Numbered from the stretch's first letter, positions 26,331 to 33,824 are shown. The stretch is 64,000 nt of DNA from an uncultured Bacteriovoracaceae bacterium (GCA_937952395.1 CALFYV010000090.1:186001-250000), one strand, 5' to 3'. The notes: generated from the sequence alone by a model not told the origin. Translations and numbers: made by a program.

Positions 26331-27394
26331 TGAAAAGATTATTTTTTTTGTGTTTAATTTTTACTGGATGTATTGCTGAAAAAAAACAAACACACTCGAC
26401 GCCAGAAGTTCCTGTAATGGAATCTTCAAGTGAACCCAAATTAAGTCGCCGGGAACAAATAACAGATTTAGGCAAAGAAATTACATATACCTGTAATTTT
26501 GGTAAAATATTTTCTGGTGCTATGTTGGTGTATGAGTTTGAATTTACCAATCCTTTGGATGAAGAAATTAAAGCAAAAAATGTAATACAGTCTTGTGGTT
26601 GTGCAAGCATTAAAAAACCAGATGGTAGCGACTATGCTGTAGGCGACACTTTAACACCAGGAGAAACTGCAAAAATTATTGTTTCTGTTGACACAAAAAA
26701 AAAGCATGGTAACTTTAATACTGTGCCGATGTTAATTTGGGATGGCAAAGAGACTGATATTAAAGTTAATTTTATTGTCCAGGGCATAGGTGTGGCTCCG
26801 ATTTTATCAAAGCCAGAAAGATTAGAATTTTCTGACGAAGATGTTAGAAACAAGATAGAAAAAGAAGTGTTTGTAACGGTTATGAATCCCGATGTGTTGA
26901 TGGGTTCTGTATTTTTTGATTTATCACATTCTGGTTTTAAAATTGTTGACAAAAAGATTGATGGAAAGAAAATTAAATTAAAGATCATAGCAAGTAAAAG
27001 TGATAACGAGTCAATGTATTCAACTTTGCAGTTTAAAGCAAAGGTTAATGAAAAATTACAAAATAAAATCAACAGTGAAATTGTCTCTGGCAATGTTTGT
27101 TATTTAACAAGTGTCCAAAAAGTTGATTTAGAAATTAAACCGTCGTTGATTTTTGTTAAAACAGATGAGCCTGTGGCGACCTTGCTTGTGAAAAAACAAG
27201 GGCTTGACAAAAATGGTATAAAAGATGTATATTGTGACTCTCTTAAATCCTCTTGGCAAGTCAGATCAGCAGGAAAAAATACGGTTGTATTAAGTGTGAA
27301 GTTGGATGTTAATGATGTCCAAAAAGAAAACTTTGATCTTTACGTGAAGCTCAAAGATGGTGAAGAAAAGAAATTGTCTTTATTCGTGAGGTGA
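26330..27394 (+). CDS. DUF1573 lipoprotein
   Basis: 354 residues from ATG 26330 (ATGA overlap with lnt). This start gives a perfect lipoprotein signal: MKRLFFLCLIFTGC, with Cys14 as the lipidated residue. The DUF1573 domain follows (NFGKIFSGAMLVYEFEFTN, then VIQSCGCASIKKP and PGETAKIIVSVDTK), an Ig-like fold found in Bacteroidetes and planctomycete surface proteins. It is probably periplasmic or outer-membrane anchored. Coupling to an Lnt homologue suggests that the phage ensures its own maturation. Exact role unknown. Confidence 0.85.
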   Translation: MKRLFFLCLIFTGCIAEKKQTHSTPEVPVMESSSEPKLSRREQITDLGKEITYTCNFGKIFSGAMLVYEFEFTNPLDEEIKAKNVIQSCGCASIKKPDGSDYAVGDTLTPGETAKIIVSVDTKKKHGNFNTVPMLIWDGKETDIKVNFIVQGIGVAPILSKPERLEFSDEDVRNKIEKEVFVTVMNPDVLMGSVFFDLSHSGFKIVDKKIDGKKIKLKIIASKSDNESMYSTLQFKAKVNEKLQNKINSEIVSGNVCYLTSVQKVDLEIKPSLIFVKTDEPVATLLVKKQGLDKNGIKDVYCDSLKSSWQVRSAGKNTVVLSVKLDVNDVQKENFDLYVKLKDGEEKKLSLFVR

Positions 27395-27397
27395 AAA

Positions 27398-28027
27398 ATG
27401 AAGTATATTTTAGGTTTAGTATGTTTGGGTTTATTTGCGGCCCAAAGTTGGGTGCAAAACGGAAATATAGAACTGTATGTTGGCGAAGGTAACAATCATT
27501 GTTGTAAGAAATCTGAGTTTAGGAGTTGTATAGACCAGCCCGTTGCTGATGACTACATTTGCCCATCAACACGCCCAGACCCCTGCACTGACCCGACTTG
27601 TAATGAATATGATCATCGAGGATATTGTGCAGACGCAAATTGTGTGTGTAAAAATGGTTCTAATTGCGAACCTCGGCAATCGATTCCACCTTGGAATCCT
27701 GATCCAACGCCTCCAACGGGTGTTTATACCGCTAGTGATTCTTGTTATGAAACTGGGGATAATTCATCTGAACCTTGTTTTGAAGAAGAATGGTTTGATC
27801 CTCCTCCCCACATCGATCCTCCCGTATTGATCGCTTCTGCTTGTTTTTACAAATGCAACGTAATGATTGACGAATGGGATGGCACACAGCCTTCATGGGT
27901 AACTCAGAGTTACTATGTTTGCAATGCCGATGATACAGATATTTGTCCTCCTTTTTGGACTCAAGAAGGTGGTTGTCCTGGCGGTGTGAGTTCAAATGTA
28001 AATAGTCCATGTATTGAAAGCTATTGA
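27398..28027 (+). CDS. Cys-rich exported protein, copy 1
   Basis: 209 residues. N terminus KYILGLVCLGLFAAQSWVQ is a short hydrophobic export signal. The mature part has about 20 Cys and many acidic and Pro residues, ending in a WDGTQPSWVTQ block and a Cys-containing tail. It is paralogous along its length to the protein at 29644 (same leader, same Cys spacing, same WDGTQPSWVTQ). A GAGG ribosome site precedes it. It is probably disulfide-rich and extracytoplasmic. It may be a substrate of the C39 peptidase encoded between the two copies; that link is inference. Confidence 0.7.
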   Translation: MKYILGLVCLGLFAAQSWVQNGNIELYVGEGNNHCCKKSEFRSCIDQPVADDYICPSTRPDPCTDPTCNEYDHRGYCADANCVCKNGSNCEPRQSIPPWNPDPTPPTGVYTASDSCYETGDNSSEPCFEEEWFDPPPHIDPPVLIASACFYKCNVMIDEWDGTQPSWVTQSYYVCNADDTDICPPFWTQEGGCPGGVSSNVNSPCIESY

Positions 28028-28047
28028 TCAACAGTTTGGAGATTCAA

Positions 28048-29097
28048 ATGAAGTTTGTAATTACATTTTGTTTAACTTTGTTGGCGGCAAATATTGTTTG
28101 TGCTGATGATTATGCTCAAGAATTGATAAGAATGGCCGAAGCTCGTTCTGAAGCTGTAGTGAGTGGCCAATTGACTTATGAATACGAACGCACAGGTCAC
28201 AAGAAGTTTGGAAGTATTACCATAGCATTTGAGGGTGATAATTGGGCTTGGACATATGAAAAAAGCATGATGAATGCTGTAAAAATAAATAAAGATAATG
28301 TAAATTTACATTATTTTGAAAAGCCATTGCCCAATGGCAAGCGATCTAAAGAGTTAAATTTAATGCCTTCTGTAAATTTGAAAGAAAAGTATAGAGGTAT
28401 TGGTAATCGTCCTCCTTTCTATGCCGGTTCGTTTCTTACTGATTTGCAAAAGGAATGGGCTATAAAATCTATCAAAGATTTCCAGGTCACAGGCAAGGCC
28501 GTTATAAATGGTGTGGACACAGTGGTCTTAGAGGCCATGCCAAAACACACCTATTGTTATCATTTTGTTCATATTAGAGACAACACTGTTCGAGAGAAAA
28601 AGTTGAAGTGGTATATCGCTCCGTCTAAGGGCGGTGTCATCATGCAAATGGAAAATTATGATGAAAAAGGCAACTTGCTTTTCAGACATGTTTGCTCTGA
28701 TTTAAAAGATGTGGGCTCTGGAATTTGGTGGCCTCGTTATATAAAAACAATGAATGCTAAAGGAAACGATGAAAAATTAATTCCAGAAAAATTGGAAAAA
28801 AAAGGTGCTGTAATTGCAAGGATGGATATCAATTTGGTCAATCAAGATATTCCAGAAGAAAAATTTTCAATGGACATCCCAACAGGAACTAAAGTTTTTG
28901 ATGGAAGAAATCCTGAAAAACCTTTTGAGTTCACCGTCAGAGAAACCACGCTGCTAGAAGTGCTACCGGCAACACTCGACGCAGAAATAGAACCGAATAC
29001 AAATTCATTTTTAAATTGGAAATTTGCAGTTGGTCTTGGATTGATTTTGTCGGCAGTTTTTGGTGTGATTGTTTACTTGAGGAGATCAAATGCTTAG
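28048..29097 (+). CDS. Exported, membrane-anchored protein (possibly LolA-like fold)
   Basis: 349 residues from ATG 28048, chosen for its TGGAG ribosome site and the signal peptide it gives (KFVITFCLTLLAANIVCA). An extracytoplasmic domain resembles lipoprotein-carrier or DUF1571-type beta sheets (GQLTYEYERTGHKKFG, then KWYIAPSKGGVIMQMENYD). A C-terminal membrane helix (KFAVGLGLILSAVFGVIVY) ends in positive residues. Its end overlaps the C39 peptidase gene by eight bases. The fold suggestion is weak. Confidence 0.6.
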   Translation: MKFVITFCLTLLAANIVCADDYAQELIRMAEARSEAVVSGQLTYEYERTGHKKFGSITIAFEGDNWAWTYEKSMMNAVKINKDNVNLHYFEKPLPNGKRSKELNLMPSVNLKEKYRGIGNRPPFYAGSFLTDLQKEWAIKSIKDFQVTGKAVINGVDTVVLEAMPKHTYCYHFVHIRDNTVREKKLKWYIAPSKGGVIMQMENYDEKGNLLFRHVCSDLKDVGSGIWWPRYIKTMNAKGNDEKLIPEKLEKKGAVIARMDINLVNQDIPEEKFSMDIPTGTKVFDGRNPEKPFEFTVRETTLLEVLPATLDAEIEPNTNSFLNWKFAVGLGLILSAVFGVIVYLRRSNA

Positions 29098-29641
29098 CAT
29101 TTTTTTGATTTTAACCTTAGGCACCCCAGTTAATTCGTCTAATTTGAACAATTTGATTGAAGAAGAATGGATTCTTAAAAAAGCATGTGGTCCATCTTCG
29201 CTTTGGGTGGCTGCAAAACTTCAAGGAGTGGATTTAGATTTAGATGAATTAATTTCTAAATCTAACATCGACAAAGAAAAAGGCGTATCCGTTGAGACAT
29301 TGTTAACGCTGGCAAACGAAAATGGACTTTCAGCCCAATCTGTTAAGTTAAAATCATCTCAAATAGGAAGGATGCCGCCTAATTCTGTTTTAATTATGGG
29401 GCCAAACCATGCTGTTGTGTATTTAAAACAGAATGAAGATGGCGATATTGTTTATTTTGATCCTTATGAAGAAAAGGTTCGAAGGGTTCCTGTGAAAATG
29501 ATTGAAAAAGTCTGGAAAGGTGAGGCAATCGTGTTTGAGCCTCTTCACAATACTTTTATAGGTTTTTTATTATTGACTGCTGCTGTAACATTAATTGTCA
29601 GCGGAGTTTTAAATCATGTTTTAAAAAAGAAATTGAGGTAA
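29090..29641 (+). CDS. C39-family cysteine peptidase, membrane anchored
   Basis: 183 residues. A short N-terminal signal, then a C39-like papain fold: catalytic Cys in KKACGPSSLWVAAKLQG, His in IMGPNHAVVYL, and Asp in VYFDPYEEKV. A C-terminal membrane helix (FIGFLLLTAAVTLIVSGVL) anchors it. C39 peptidases usually cut leader peptides after double Gly, often fused to ABC exporters; this stand-alone version lacks an ATPase. Flanking Cys-rich paralogues are candidate substrates, although no GG site is evident in their leaders. Confidence 0.8.
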   Translation: MLSIFLILTLGTPVNSSNLNNLIEEEWILKKACGPSSLWVAAKLQGVDLDLDELISKSNIDKEKGVSVETLLTLANENGLSAQSVKLKSSQIGRMPPNSVLIMGPNHAVVYLKQNEDGDIVYFDPYEEKVRRVPVKMIEKVWKGEAIVFEPLHNTFIGFLLLTAAVTLIVSGVLNHVLKKKLR

Positions 29642-29643
29642 AA

Positions 29644-30249
29644 ATGAAGTATATTTTAGGACTAGTGTGTTTAAGTTTATTTGCAGCCCAAAGCTGGGTG
29701 CAAAATGGCAACACAGAGATGTATGTAGGCGATGGTAACGACAAATGTTGTCATCGCCCACAATGGAAAAGTTGTTTAGATATCGTTGACCCACCACAGT
29801 GGGGCGAGTGTCCTGATGAACGTCCAGACCCCTGTAATGATCCATCCTGTGTGGAACATGATTGGAGGGGGTTTTGTCAAGATGCTTTTTGTAAATGTAA
29901 TGAAGGCTATAACTGTGAGGACACGGTTAGTATTCCTCCATGGGAAGAAGGACAAGGAATCCACACCGCAGCGGACTCTTGTTATGTAACAGGTGATTAT
30001 GAAGCTGATTTTTGTTTTGATGATGAATATGAGGGCGACCCCCCGGTTTTAATTCCTGAGTGTTATCGCCTTTGTGTAATAGATTATATCGAATGGGATG
30101 GCACACAGCCTTCCTGGGTGACACAAGAATATAAAACTTGTAATGGCTGGGACACAGAAACATGTCCTGTATGGTGGGCTCCTTCAACCAAGTGTCCAAA
30201 TGGTGGAGTCAGTCCTCATCCTTCTGGCCCTTGTATTGATACTTATTGA
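29644..30249 (+). CDS. Cys-rich exported protein, copy 2
   Basis: 201 residues, paralogue of the protein at 27398. It shares the export signal (KYILGLVCLSLFAAQSWVQ), the GDGNDKCC region, DPSCVEHDWRGFCQDAFC and the WDGTQPSWVTQ block near the C terminus. Start is three bases after the C39 peptidase stop. The duplicates diverge mainly in the linker. A strong terminator follows, closing the cassette. Confidence 0.7.
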   Translation: MKYILGLVCLSLFAAQSWVQNGNTEMYVGDGNDKCCHRPQWKSCLDIVDPPQWGECPDERPDPCNDPSCVEHDWRGFCQDAFCKCNEGYNCEDTVSIPPWEEGQGIHTAADSCYVTGDYEADFCFDDEYEGDPPVLIPECYRLCVIDYIEWDGTQPSWVTQEYKTCNGWDTETCPVWWAPSTKCPNGGVSPHPSGPCIDTY

Positions 30250-30270
30250 TTTTAAAAATTTGATTTTTAA

Positions 30271-30312
30271 AAAAAAATAGGGAAGGGCTAAATCTCTTCC
30301 CTATTTTTTTAT
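30271..30312 (+). terminator. Rho-independent terminator
   Basis: A 15-bp stem (AAATAGGGAAG/CTTCCCTATTT core, extended by A/T pairs) with a 10-nt loop and a T-run. It ends the envelope cassette. Confidence 0.9.
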
Positions 30313-30434
30313 AGAATTAGCGGTCAGAAAACCTCTACCTGCCCGTAGGGGGGCTTGCGGCAGCCCTTGTGGAACCAATGTTTCTGTCCTAGTTGTAATA
30401 AGGCAAACTGGATTTATATGTCCCATTCAGATAG

Positions 30435-30581
30435 ATTGACAGCGAGGACCATTTTGCGTTAAAATGCTGGGATTGTGGAAAATGTAACTGGTATGATTAT
30501 ATGGAAGAAGAGTCCAAAATCATGTACGGTGACGATGTTAAAATTGAAGATGTTGCCGAAGAAGGCAAAGAAATACCATGA
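30435..30581 (+). pseudogene. Possible start-less small Cys-containing frame
   Basis: An open frame from 30435 to the TGA at 30579-30581 reads protein-like (KCWDCGKCNWYDYMEEES) and ends in an ATGA overlap with the RMF-repeat gene. The first ATG in frame is at 30501, giving 26 residues. The CxxC part lies upstream, so either a non-standard start is used or the 5' end is lost. A TTGACA-18-TAAAAT promoter-like element (30436-30465) overlaps it, which argues against coding. Low confidence. Confidence 0.3.
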
Positions 30582-31750
30582 AAATACGAGAAATTGTAAA
30601 AAAATACTTTCCAATGGCATTCGATGTAGAAGTTGAAGCCATAATTTGGATGTGTACAGGCTATCCTCATGCTTGGAGAATTCCACAAGATGGGAACACT
30701 TGGTTAGAGTGCTTTGAAAAACAACTTTGTGATGCCGCCAAAAAATCAAAGGCGAACCCACAAGTAGCACTTAAACAGGCTGAAGAAGAAATGGATTCTT
30801 CTTGCAGTAAAAGAAGAAAAAAAGAAGCTGAGTCGCAAATTGGATTATCCGTCCCCAGTGCTGTCTTCGATCAAAAGGACATTCATCCAGAAAGATTAAA
30901 AGGAGGTTTTAGCGCCGCCCAAGCCGCTGAACACAGAAAACGAGGTGCAAGAGATTATCATTTAAGGCCAATCCAATCATGTCCTTTCTACCCAGAAAAT
31001 TCTAATGCTGCCAAAGAATGGAGGGCAGGATGGCTTGCAGAAGAGAAGAAGTTTATCGAAGCCCGAGTTAATCATTTAAGCAAATTAGAAACATTAACGC
31101 CGGCAGAAGAAAAAGAACTTCGTCGCCTGGAAATTCAAACCGGCACTTCACAACCGAAATTACATAGTTTTACTTATAAAGCACAAGGTAGACGGGCCTT
31201 TAATGCTAAAAAATCAATTGAATCCTGCCCCTACCACCCAGCAGATTCAGAACGTGCTAAACATTGGAGAACAGGCTGGCTTGAGGAAGAAAAAGATAAA
31301 AAAAAACAAGATGTATATAAAAATGATTTTAGAGCAAAAGGAAGAAGAGATTTTCATTCGACAGGAATTGGACATTGCCCATTTTACCCAGATGGCTCTG
31401 ATGCCGTAAGCGCATGGGTAGAAGGCTGGCTTGCTGAAGAAAAAGATTGGCTTGAAAGTCGTCTGAGTCATCTAAAAAAAATGGCACATCGCACAGATGA
31501 ACAAAAAAAAGAAATAGAATCAATCGAAATTCGGCTAAGACTAGCTGGTCATGCTTCACAAGGATATAACTATCGAGCAAAAGGTCGTCGTGATTTTTGT
31601 TTGAAAAAACGATTCGAAGATTGTCCCTTCTACCCAGAAAATAGCTATGCTGCGTCTGAATGGAGAATTGGATGGATAGCAACAGAAAAAGGCTATTTAC
31701 AAGAATATGCAGCATCCCCCTCTCCAGAGGAGCTTGAAGCGTTGAGCTAA
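30578..31750 (+). CDS. Protein with four RMF-like repeats
   Basis: 390 residues. Four copies of a ribosome-modulation-factor-like unit lie at about 121-157, 201-238, 252-289 and 333-371. Each follows the RMF pattern: G-R-x-(D/A)-(F/Y), then C-P-(F/Y)-(Y/H)-P and a C-terminal W-x-x-G-W (examples KGRRDFHSTGIGHCPFYPDG and AWVEGWLAEEKD). E. coli RMF is a single 55-residue unit that drives 100S ribosome dimers. The N-terminal 75 residues are distinct, and charged helical linkers separate the units. It may bind several ribosomes or act in hibernation control; that is inference. Confidence 0.75.
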   Translation: MKIREIVKKYFPMAFDVEVEAIIWMCTGYPHAWRIPQDGNTWLECFEKQLCDAAKKSKANPQVALKQAEEEMDSSCSKRRKKEAESQIGLSVPSAVFDQKDIHPERLKGGFSAAQAAEHRKRGARDYHLRPIQSCPFYPENSNAAKEWRAGWLAEEKKFIEARVNHLSKLETLTPAEEKELRRLEIQTGTSQPKLHSFTYKAQGRRAFNAKKSIESCPYHPADSERAKHWRTGWLEEEKDKKKQDVYKNDFRAKGRRDFHSTGIGHCPFYPDGSDAVSAWVEGWLAEEKDWLESRLSHLKKMAHRTDEQKKEIESIEIRLRLAGHASQGYNYRAKGRRDFCLKKRFEDCPFYPENSYAASEWRIGWIATEKGYLQEYAASPSPEELEALS

Positions 31751-31780
31751 GTTTAGTTGTACAACAGGTTGAAAAACTTC

Positions 31781-31808
31781 TTTACAACGAAGAAAAAACG
31801 GCTATAAT
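31781..31808 (+). promoter_or_regulatory. tRNA operon promoter 1 (TTTACA-16-TATAAT)
   Basis: TTTACA at 31781-31786, a 16-nt spacer ending CGGC, TATAAT at 31803-31808. A TAAGTTTAGTTGTACA element at 31749-31764 is shared with the promoter at 56514. It would transcribe the initiator-like tRNA. Confidence 0.85.
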
Positions 31809-31859
31809 GAAAGGTGTGCAAAAAAAAAGTAAACGACTTGCATAGATAATGTTACAAAT

Positions 31860-31954
31860 AGCGGGGTGGAGCAGTCTGGAAGCTCGTGAGGCTCTTAAGT
31901 TTGAAAACTCTAGAAATAACCTCAAGGTCGCAAGTTCAAATCTTGCCCCCGCCA
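31860..31954 (+). tRNA. Initiator-like tRNA-Met(CAT) with 21-nt anticodon-loop insertion
   Basis: The body matches bacterial tRNA-fMet closely (GCGGGGTGGAGCAG, TAGCTCGT-like D arm, GGTCGCAAGTTCAAATC). Position 1 is A and position 72 is C, so 1:72 is a mismatch, as in initiators. The anticodon stem TGAGG/CCTCA encloses 28 nt instead of 7. Removing 31895-31915 leaves CTCATAA, a CAT anticodon loop. The insertion contains AGTT/AACT, a possible small helix. Read without splicing, the first seven loop bases would be CTCTTAA (Lys-like), but the body argues for Met. Confidence 0.8.
31895..31915 (+). other. Putative 21-nt tRNA mini-intron (Met)
   Basis: Sits between positions 34 and 35 of the tRNA. 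It begins TTAAG and ends GAA, like the Thr insertion at 55247-55267 (TCAAG to GAA), which has the same length and position. Confidence 0.55.
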
Positions 31955-31968
31955 CTTGAAATTTGTGC

Positions 31969-31996
31969 TTTACAAAAGTTGTAAAGCGGCTATAAT
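31969..31996 (+). promoter_or_regulatory. Promoter TTTACA-16-TATAAT
   Basis: TTTACA at 31969-31974, a 16-nt spacer ending GCGGC, TATAAT at 31991-31996. It reads into a hairpin-rich leader and the tiny ORF at 32079. Confidence 0.85.
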
Positions 31997-32005
31997 TAAG
32001 TAGGT

Positions 32006-32078
32006 AGAAATTTGTTAGGCGGCACGCCGCCGAATCCTACGATCCATGGTGGGTCGTGGTTGTTAAAGGATAAGAAAA
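32006..32078 (+). promoter_or_regulatory. Structured leader of tiny ORF
   Basis: Contains a GGCGGC/GCCGCC hairpin closed by TAGG/CCTA and a CGATCC/GGGTCG hairpin, directly upstream of the ribosome site AAAGGA of the ORF at 32079. Confidence 0.5.
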
Positions 32079-32204
32079 ATGCTCAAGCAAACTCAGAGAA
32101 CGAAACGTTTTGGTAAGACAGGGACCATAGGTCGCTGGCGTACCATTACACGGACTTGTGGTAATCAAAATATTACCAATCAAGGCCGTAATTTGATTCT
32201 CTGA
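32079..32204 (+). CDS. Tiny basic leader-encoded protein (41 aa)
   Basis: 41 residues, rich in Arg, Thr and Asn, starting KQTQRTKRFGKTG. A ribosome site (AAAGGA) lies eight bases before the ATG. It sits between a promoter with structured leader and a terminator, the same arrangement as the ORF at 56736. It may be a leader peptide or a small RNA-binding protein. No family is recognised. Confidence 0.5.
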   Translation: MLKQTQRTKRFGKTGTIGRWRTITRTCGNQNITNQGRNLIL

Positions 32205-32226
32205 GCCGATGAAATAATGCCCTTCG

Positions 32227-32246
32227 GTTCAGGGATGCCTGAACCG
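32227..32246 (+). promoter_or_regulatory. GGTTCAG/CTGAACC hairpin
   Basis: A 7-bp stem with a 6-nt loop between the tiny ORF and the terminator. The same two arms recur at 56827-56858 in the second tRNA operon leader. Confidence 0.6.
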
Positions 32247-32266
32247 GATGGGTTATCTAGTGTAAG

Positions 32267-32309
32267 AAAACCCCTGATTCAGGCGACAGCTTGGATCAGG
32301 GGTTTTTTA
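32267..32309 (+). terminator. Terminator or attenuator
   Basis: A 12-bp stem (AAAACCCCTGAT/ATCAGGGGTTTT) with a 16-nt loop, followed by T-run. It lies between the tiny ORF and the next tiny gene at 32327, so it could attenuate the downstream tRNA operon. Confidence 0.85.
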
Positions 32310-32326
32310 TTTTCATCGGAGTTAAA

Positions 32327-32464
32327 ATGGACAAATTTCAAGAGAAAATTGGTCGTGGCTGGGAACATCCCGGCAAGAAAAAAGGAAGAAAAGTTAATCG
32401 TCGAGTCCAACGCCGACGACTCAAAGAGGAACTTGACCGTCAGCTTCGAAAGGGGGCGGCATGA
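32327..32464 (+). CDS. Tiny basic protein (45 aa)
   Basis: 45 residues, about 40 percent Lys/Arg (GKKKGRKVNRRVQRRRLKEE). A CGGAG site precedes the ATG, and the stop overlaps the next start (ATGA). It resembles the basic proteins at 56989 and 57732 in composition and context. It looks like a ribosome- or RNA-binding protein, but no family is recognised. Confidence 0.6.
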   Translation: MDKFQEKIGRGWEHPGKKKGRKVNRRVQRRRLKEELDRQLRKGAA

Positions 32465-32652
32465 ATAGTTGGAAAAAAGCATGGCATGGTCGTGAAATGG
32501 ACCAATTCGCCAGAGAAGAAAAAAGAACTATAAAACGAAAGAAAAAACGAGATAATCGAAGAGCATGTAAAAATGCTATGAGGAAGGGAAATTACGACGA
32601 TATTAGCGTCACAGATTACGATGATCTAAAAGATAGTGATAGAAACCTATGA
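32461..32652 (+). CDS. Small basic protein
   Basis: 63 residues with a strongly basic middle (REEKRTIKRKKKRDNRRACK) and an acidic tail. It starts in an ATGA overlap with the preceding basic protein and ends in one with the next gene, so it belongs to a compact cluster of coupled small genes. Function unknown. Confidence 0.6.
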   Translation: MNSWKKAWHGREMDQFAREEKRTIKRKKKRDNRRACKNAMRKGNYDDISVTDYDDLKDSDRNL

Positions 32653-32897
32653 GTAATTTAAAAGAAAAAATCTGGGAGGCTTTAGAAAACGAAGAAATTC
32701 GCTATGGTTATCTGAACGTAAGAAGTTTAGATAAAGGTTTTGAATTTGAATATGGTGCAATGTATTCAGCACCGGCAGTTGGATTCAGTAATTTGATGAG
32801 GTTGTCCGAACTGTTCGGAACAGAAAAAATTGATTTGGCAGCGATTACGGACATACCATTCAAATTTACAACCCGACAAAAAATGTTAAGGAAATGA
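32649..32897 (+). CDS. Hypothetical protein
   Basis: 82 residues, soluble, coupled by ATGA to the upstream gene and to a 15-codon frame (32894-32941) downstream. No motif is recognised. Confidence 0.55.
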   Translation: MSNLKEKIWEALENEEIRYGYLNVRSLDKGFEFEYGAMYSAPAVGFSNLMRLSELFGTEKIDLAAITDIPFKFTTRQKMLRK

Positions 32898-32941
32898 AAA
32901 AGTTAATTGAAGATTCCGATGGAGAATTATCTAAGGAGTAA
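32894..32941 (+). CDS. Possible 15-residue peptide
   Basis: A 15-codon frame (KKLIEDSDGELSKE after Met) in ATGA overlap with the gene before. It ends at the ribosome site of the gene at 32946, so its translation may mainly couple the two neighbours. Confidence 0.3.
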   Translation: MKKLIEDSDGELSKE

Positions 32942-32945
32942 TTTA

Positions 32946-33188
32946 ATGAGACTTTCCAAAGAAAAAGCGAACCAGTTTGTATCGTTACTTGTCAATTGGG
33001 TAGAAGCCGAATGTAATGTGTCAAGTGAATGTGCTTTTGAACTTTGTGATGATAAACGATTGGATAGGCTTGGCAAGGAAGCCGATGAGAAACTAGAGGA
33101 ATTTAACAAGGAATTAGTTAAACTTATTGGGTGGGAAACAGGACAAGATAAAAATGGAGGATATGAATTAAAAGAGATTGAAGGGTAG
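32946..33188 (+). CDS. Hypothetical protein
   Basis: 80 residues from ATG 32946, chosen for its AAGGAG ribosome site. Helical and acidic, with a WETGQDKNGGYELKEIEG tail. Its last codons overlap the first bases of the tRNA-Trp gene at 33182. Confidence 0.55.
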   Translation: MRLSKEKANQFVSLLVNWVEAECNVSSECAFELCDDKRLDRLGKEADEKLEEFNKELVKLIGWETGQDKNGGYELKEIEG

Positions 33189-33262
33189 TGCTCCTGGGAG
33201 AGCGAACGGTCTCCAAAACCGTGGTCATTTATGACCCACCGGGTTCGAATCCTGGCTACCCT
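33182..33262 (+). tRNA. tRNA-Trp(CCA) with extended variable arm
   Basis: Acceptor AGGGTAG/CTACCCT with G73. Anticodon stem ACGGT/ACCGT encloses CTCCAAA, and the T arm carries TTCGAAT. The variable region is 16 nt and contains a GGTCA/TGACC hairpin instead of about five bases. The rest is Trp-like. Confidence 0.85.
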
Positions 33263-33268
33263 GCTTTT

Positions 33269-33339
33269 AGGGCGGTGGTGTAAGCAGCATAGCAAGAAAT
33301 CCGGACTCGCAGGTATAGGTTCAAGTCCTAAACGCCCTG
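33269..33339 (+). tRNA. Degenerate tRNA-like element
   Basis: Acceptor halves AGGGCG/CGCCCT and a TAGG-TTCAAGT-CCTA T arm are recognisable. The anticodon arm (GCAAG/CTCGC with a mismatch, loop AAATCCGGA of nine bases) is not canonical. The anticodon cannot be read, so it is probably decayed or needs processing. Confidence 0.4.
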
Positions 33340-33357
33340 CTTAACTTAGGAGATAAA

Positions 33358-33534
33358 ATGAAAGTTTATTTAGTTGAATCAGGCCCAGCACACGAAAATG
33401 CAGATGAAATTTATATGCATAAAACCCTGAAAGGCGCAAATAAAAAAGTAAAAAAAAATGACAAAAGGGAACCGTTGGAAACAAACATCCCAATATTTGG
33501 GAAACAAAAGATCAATGGGTGTCATGTTGTCTGA
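33358..33534 (+). CDS. Hypothetical small protein, possibly frameshifted
   Basis: 58 residues (KVYLVESGPAHENADEIYMH at the start) with a TAGGAGAT ribosome site. After an A9 run the frame becomes less protein-like, while the other two frames read TKGNRWKQTSQYLGNKRS and KHPNIWETKDQWVSCCLKKN. A frameshift, real or from sequencing, is likely near 33450. Function unknown. Confidence 0.45.
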   Translation: MKVYLVESGPAHENADEIYMHKTLKGANKKVKKNDKREPLETNIPIFGKQKINGCHVV

Positions 33535-33557
33535 AAAAGAATTAGAGGAATAATATC

Positions 33558-33824
33558 ATGAAAAAATGGCTTGATCCTCAAAACAACATTGAAGATGGTG
33601 ATAATTTAGAAGAAAAACTTGAAAAAATAGAGGATAGAATCAAAAACTATGTTCCCGATACTGCTTGGGAAGTATTCGACCACAAAGAACTAAAGCAATT
33701 GAAAAAATATAGAAATAAACTAATTAAAGCAATTGAAAGACAAAAACAAAAAGAAAAAACAATTGCAAATAAATCGTTAAGAAAATTGGTACAATTAAGT
33801 CAAGATTTGGGATTTTACGATTGA
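33558..33824 (+). CDS. Hypothetical coiled-coil protein
   Basis: 88 residues, charged and mostly helical, with heptad-like Lys/Glu/Leu patterns (KLEKIEDRIKNY and ELKQLKKYRNKLIKAIER). It has a GAGGAA ribosome site. Possibly a small dimeric protein; no family is recognised. Confidence 0.55.
   Translation: MKKWLDPQNNIEDGDNLEEKLEKIEDRIKNYVPDTAWEVFDHKELKQLKKYRNKLIKAIERQKQKEKTIANKSLRKLVQLSQDLGFYD

Noticed and set aside
29090..29641. Bacteriocin export system around the C39 peptidase
   Set aside because: No ABC transporter and no double-glycine leader in the flanking Cys-rich proteins.
23956..30249. Host chromosomal segment rather than phage
   Set aside because: Same base composition, coupling style and promoter classes as the flanking phage genes, and no boundary repeats. 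The families are host-like but the setting is phage.
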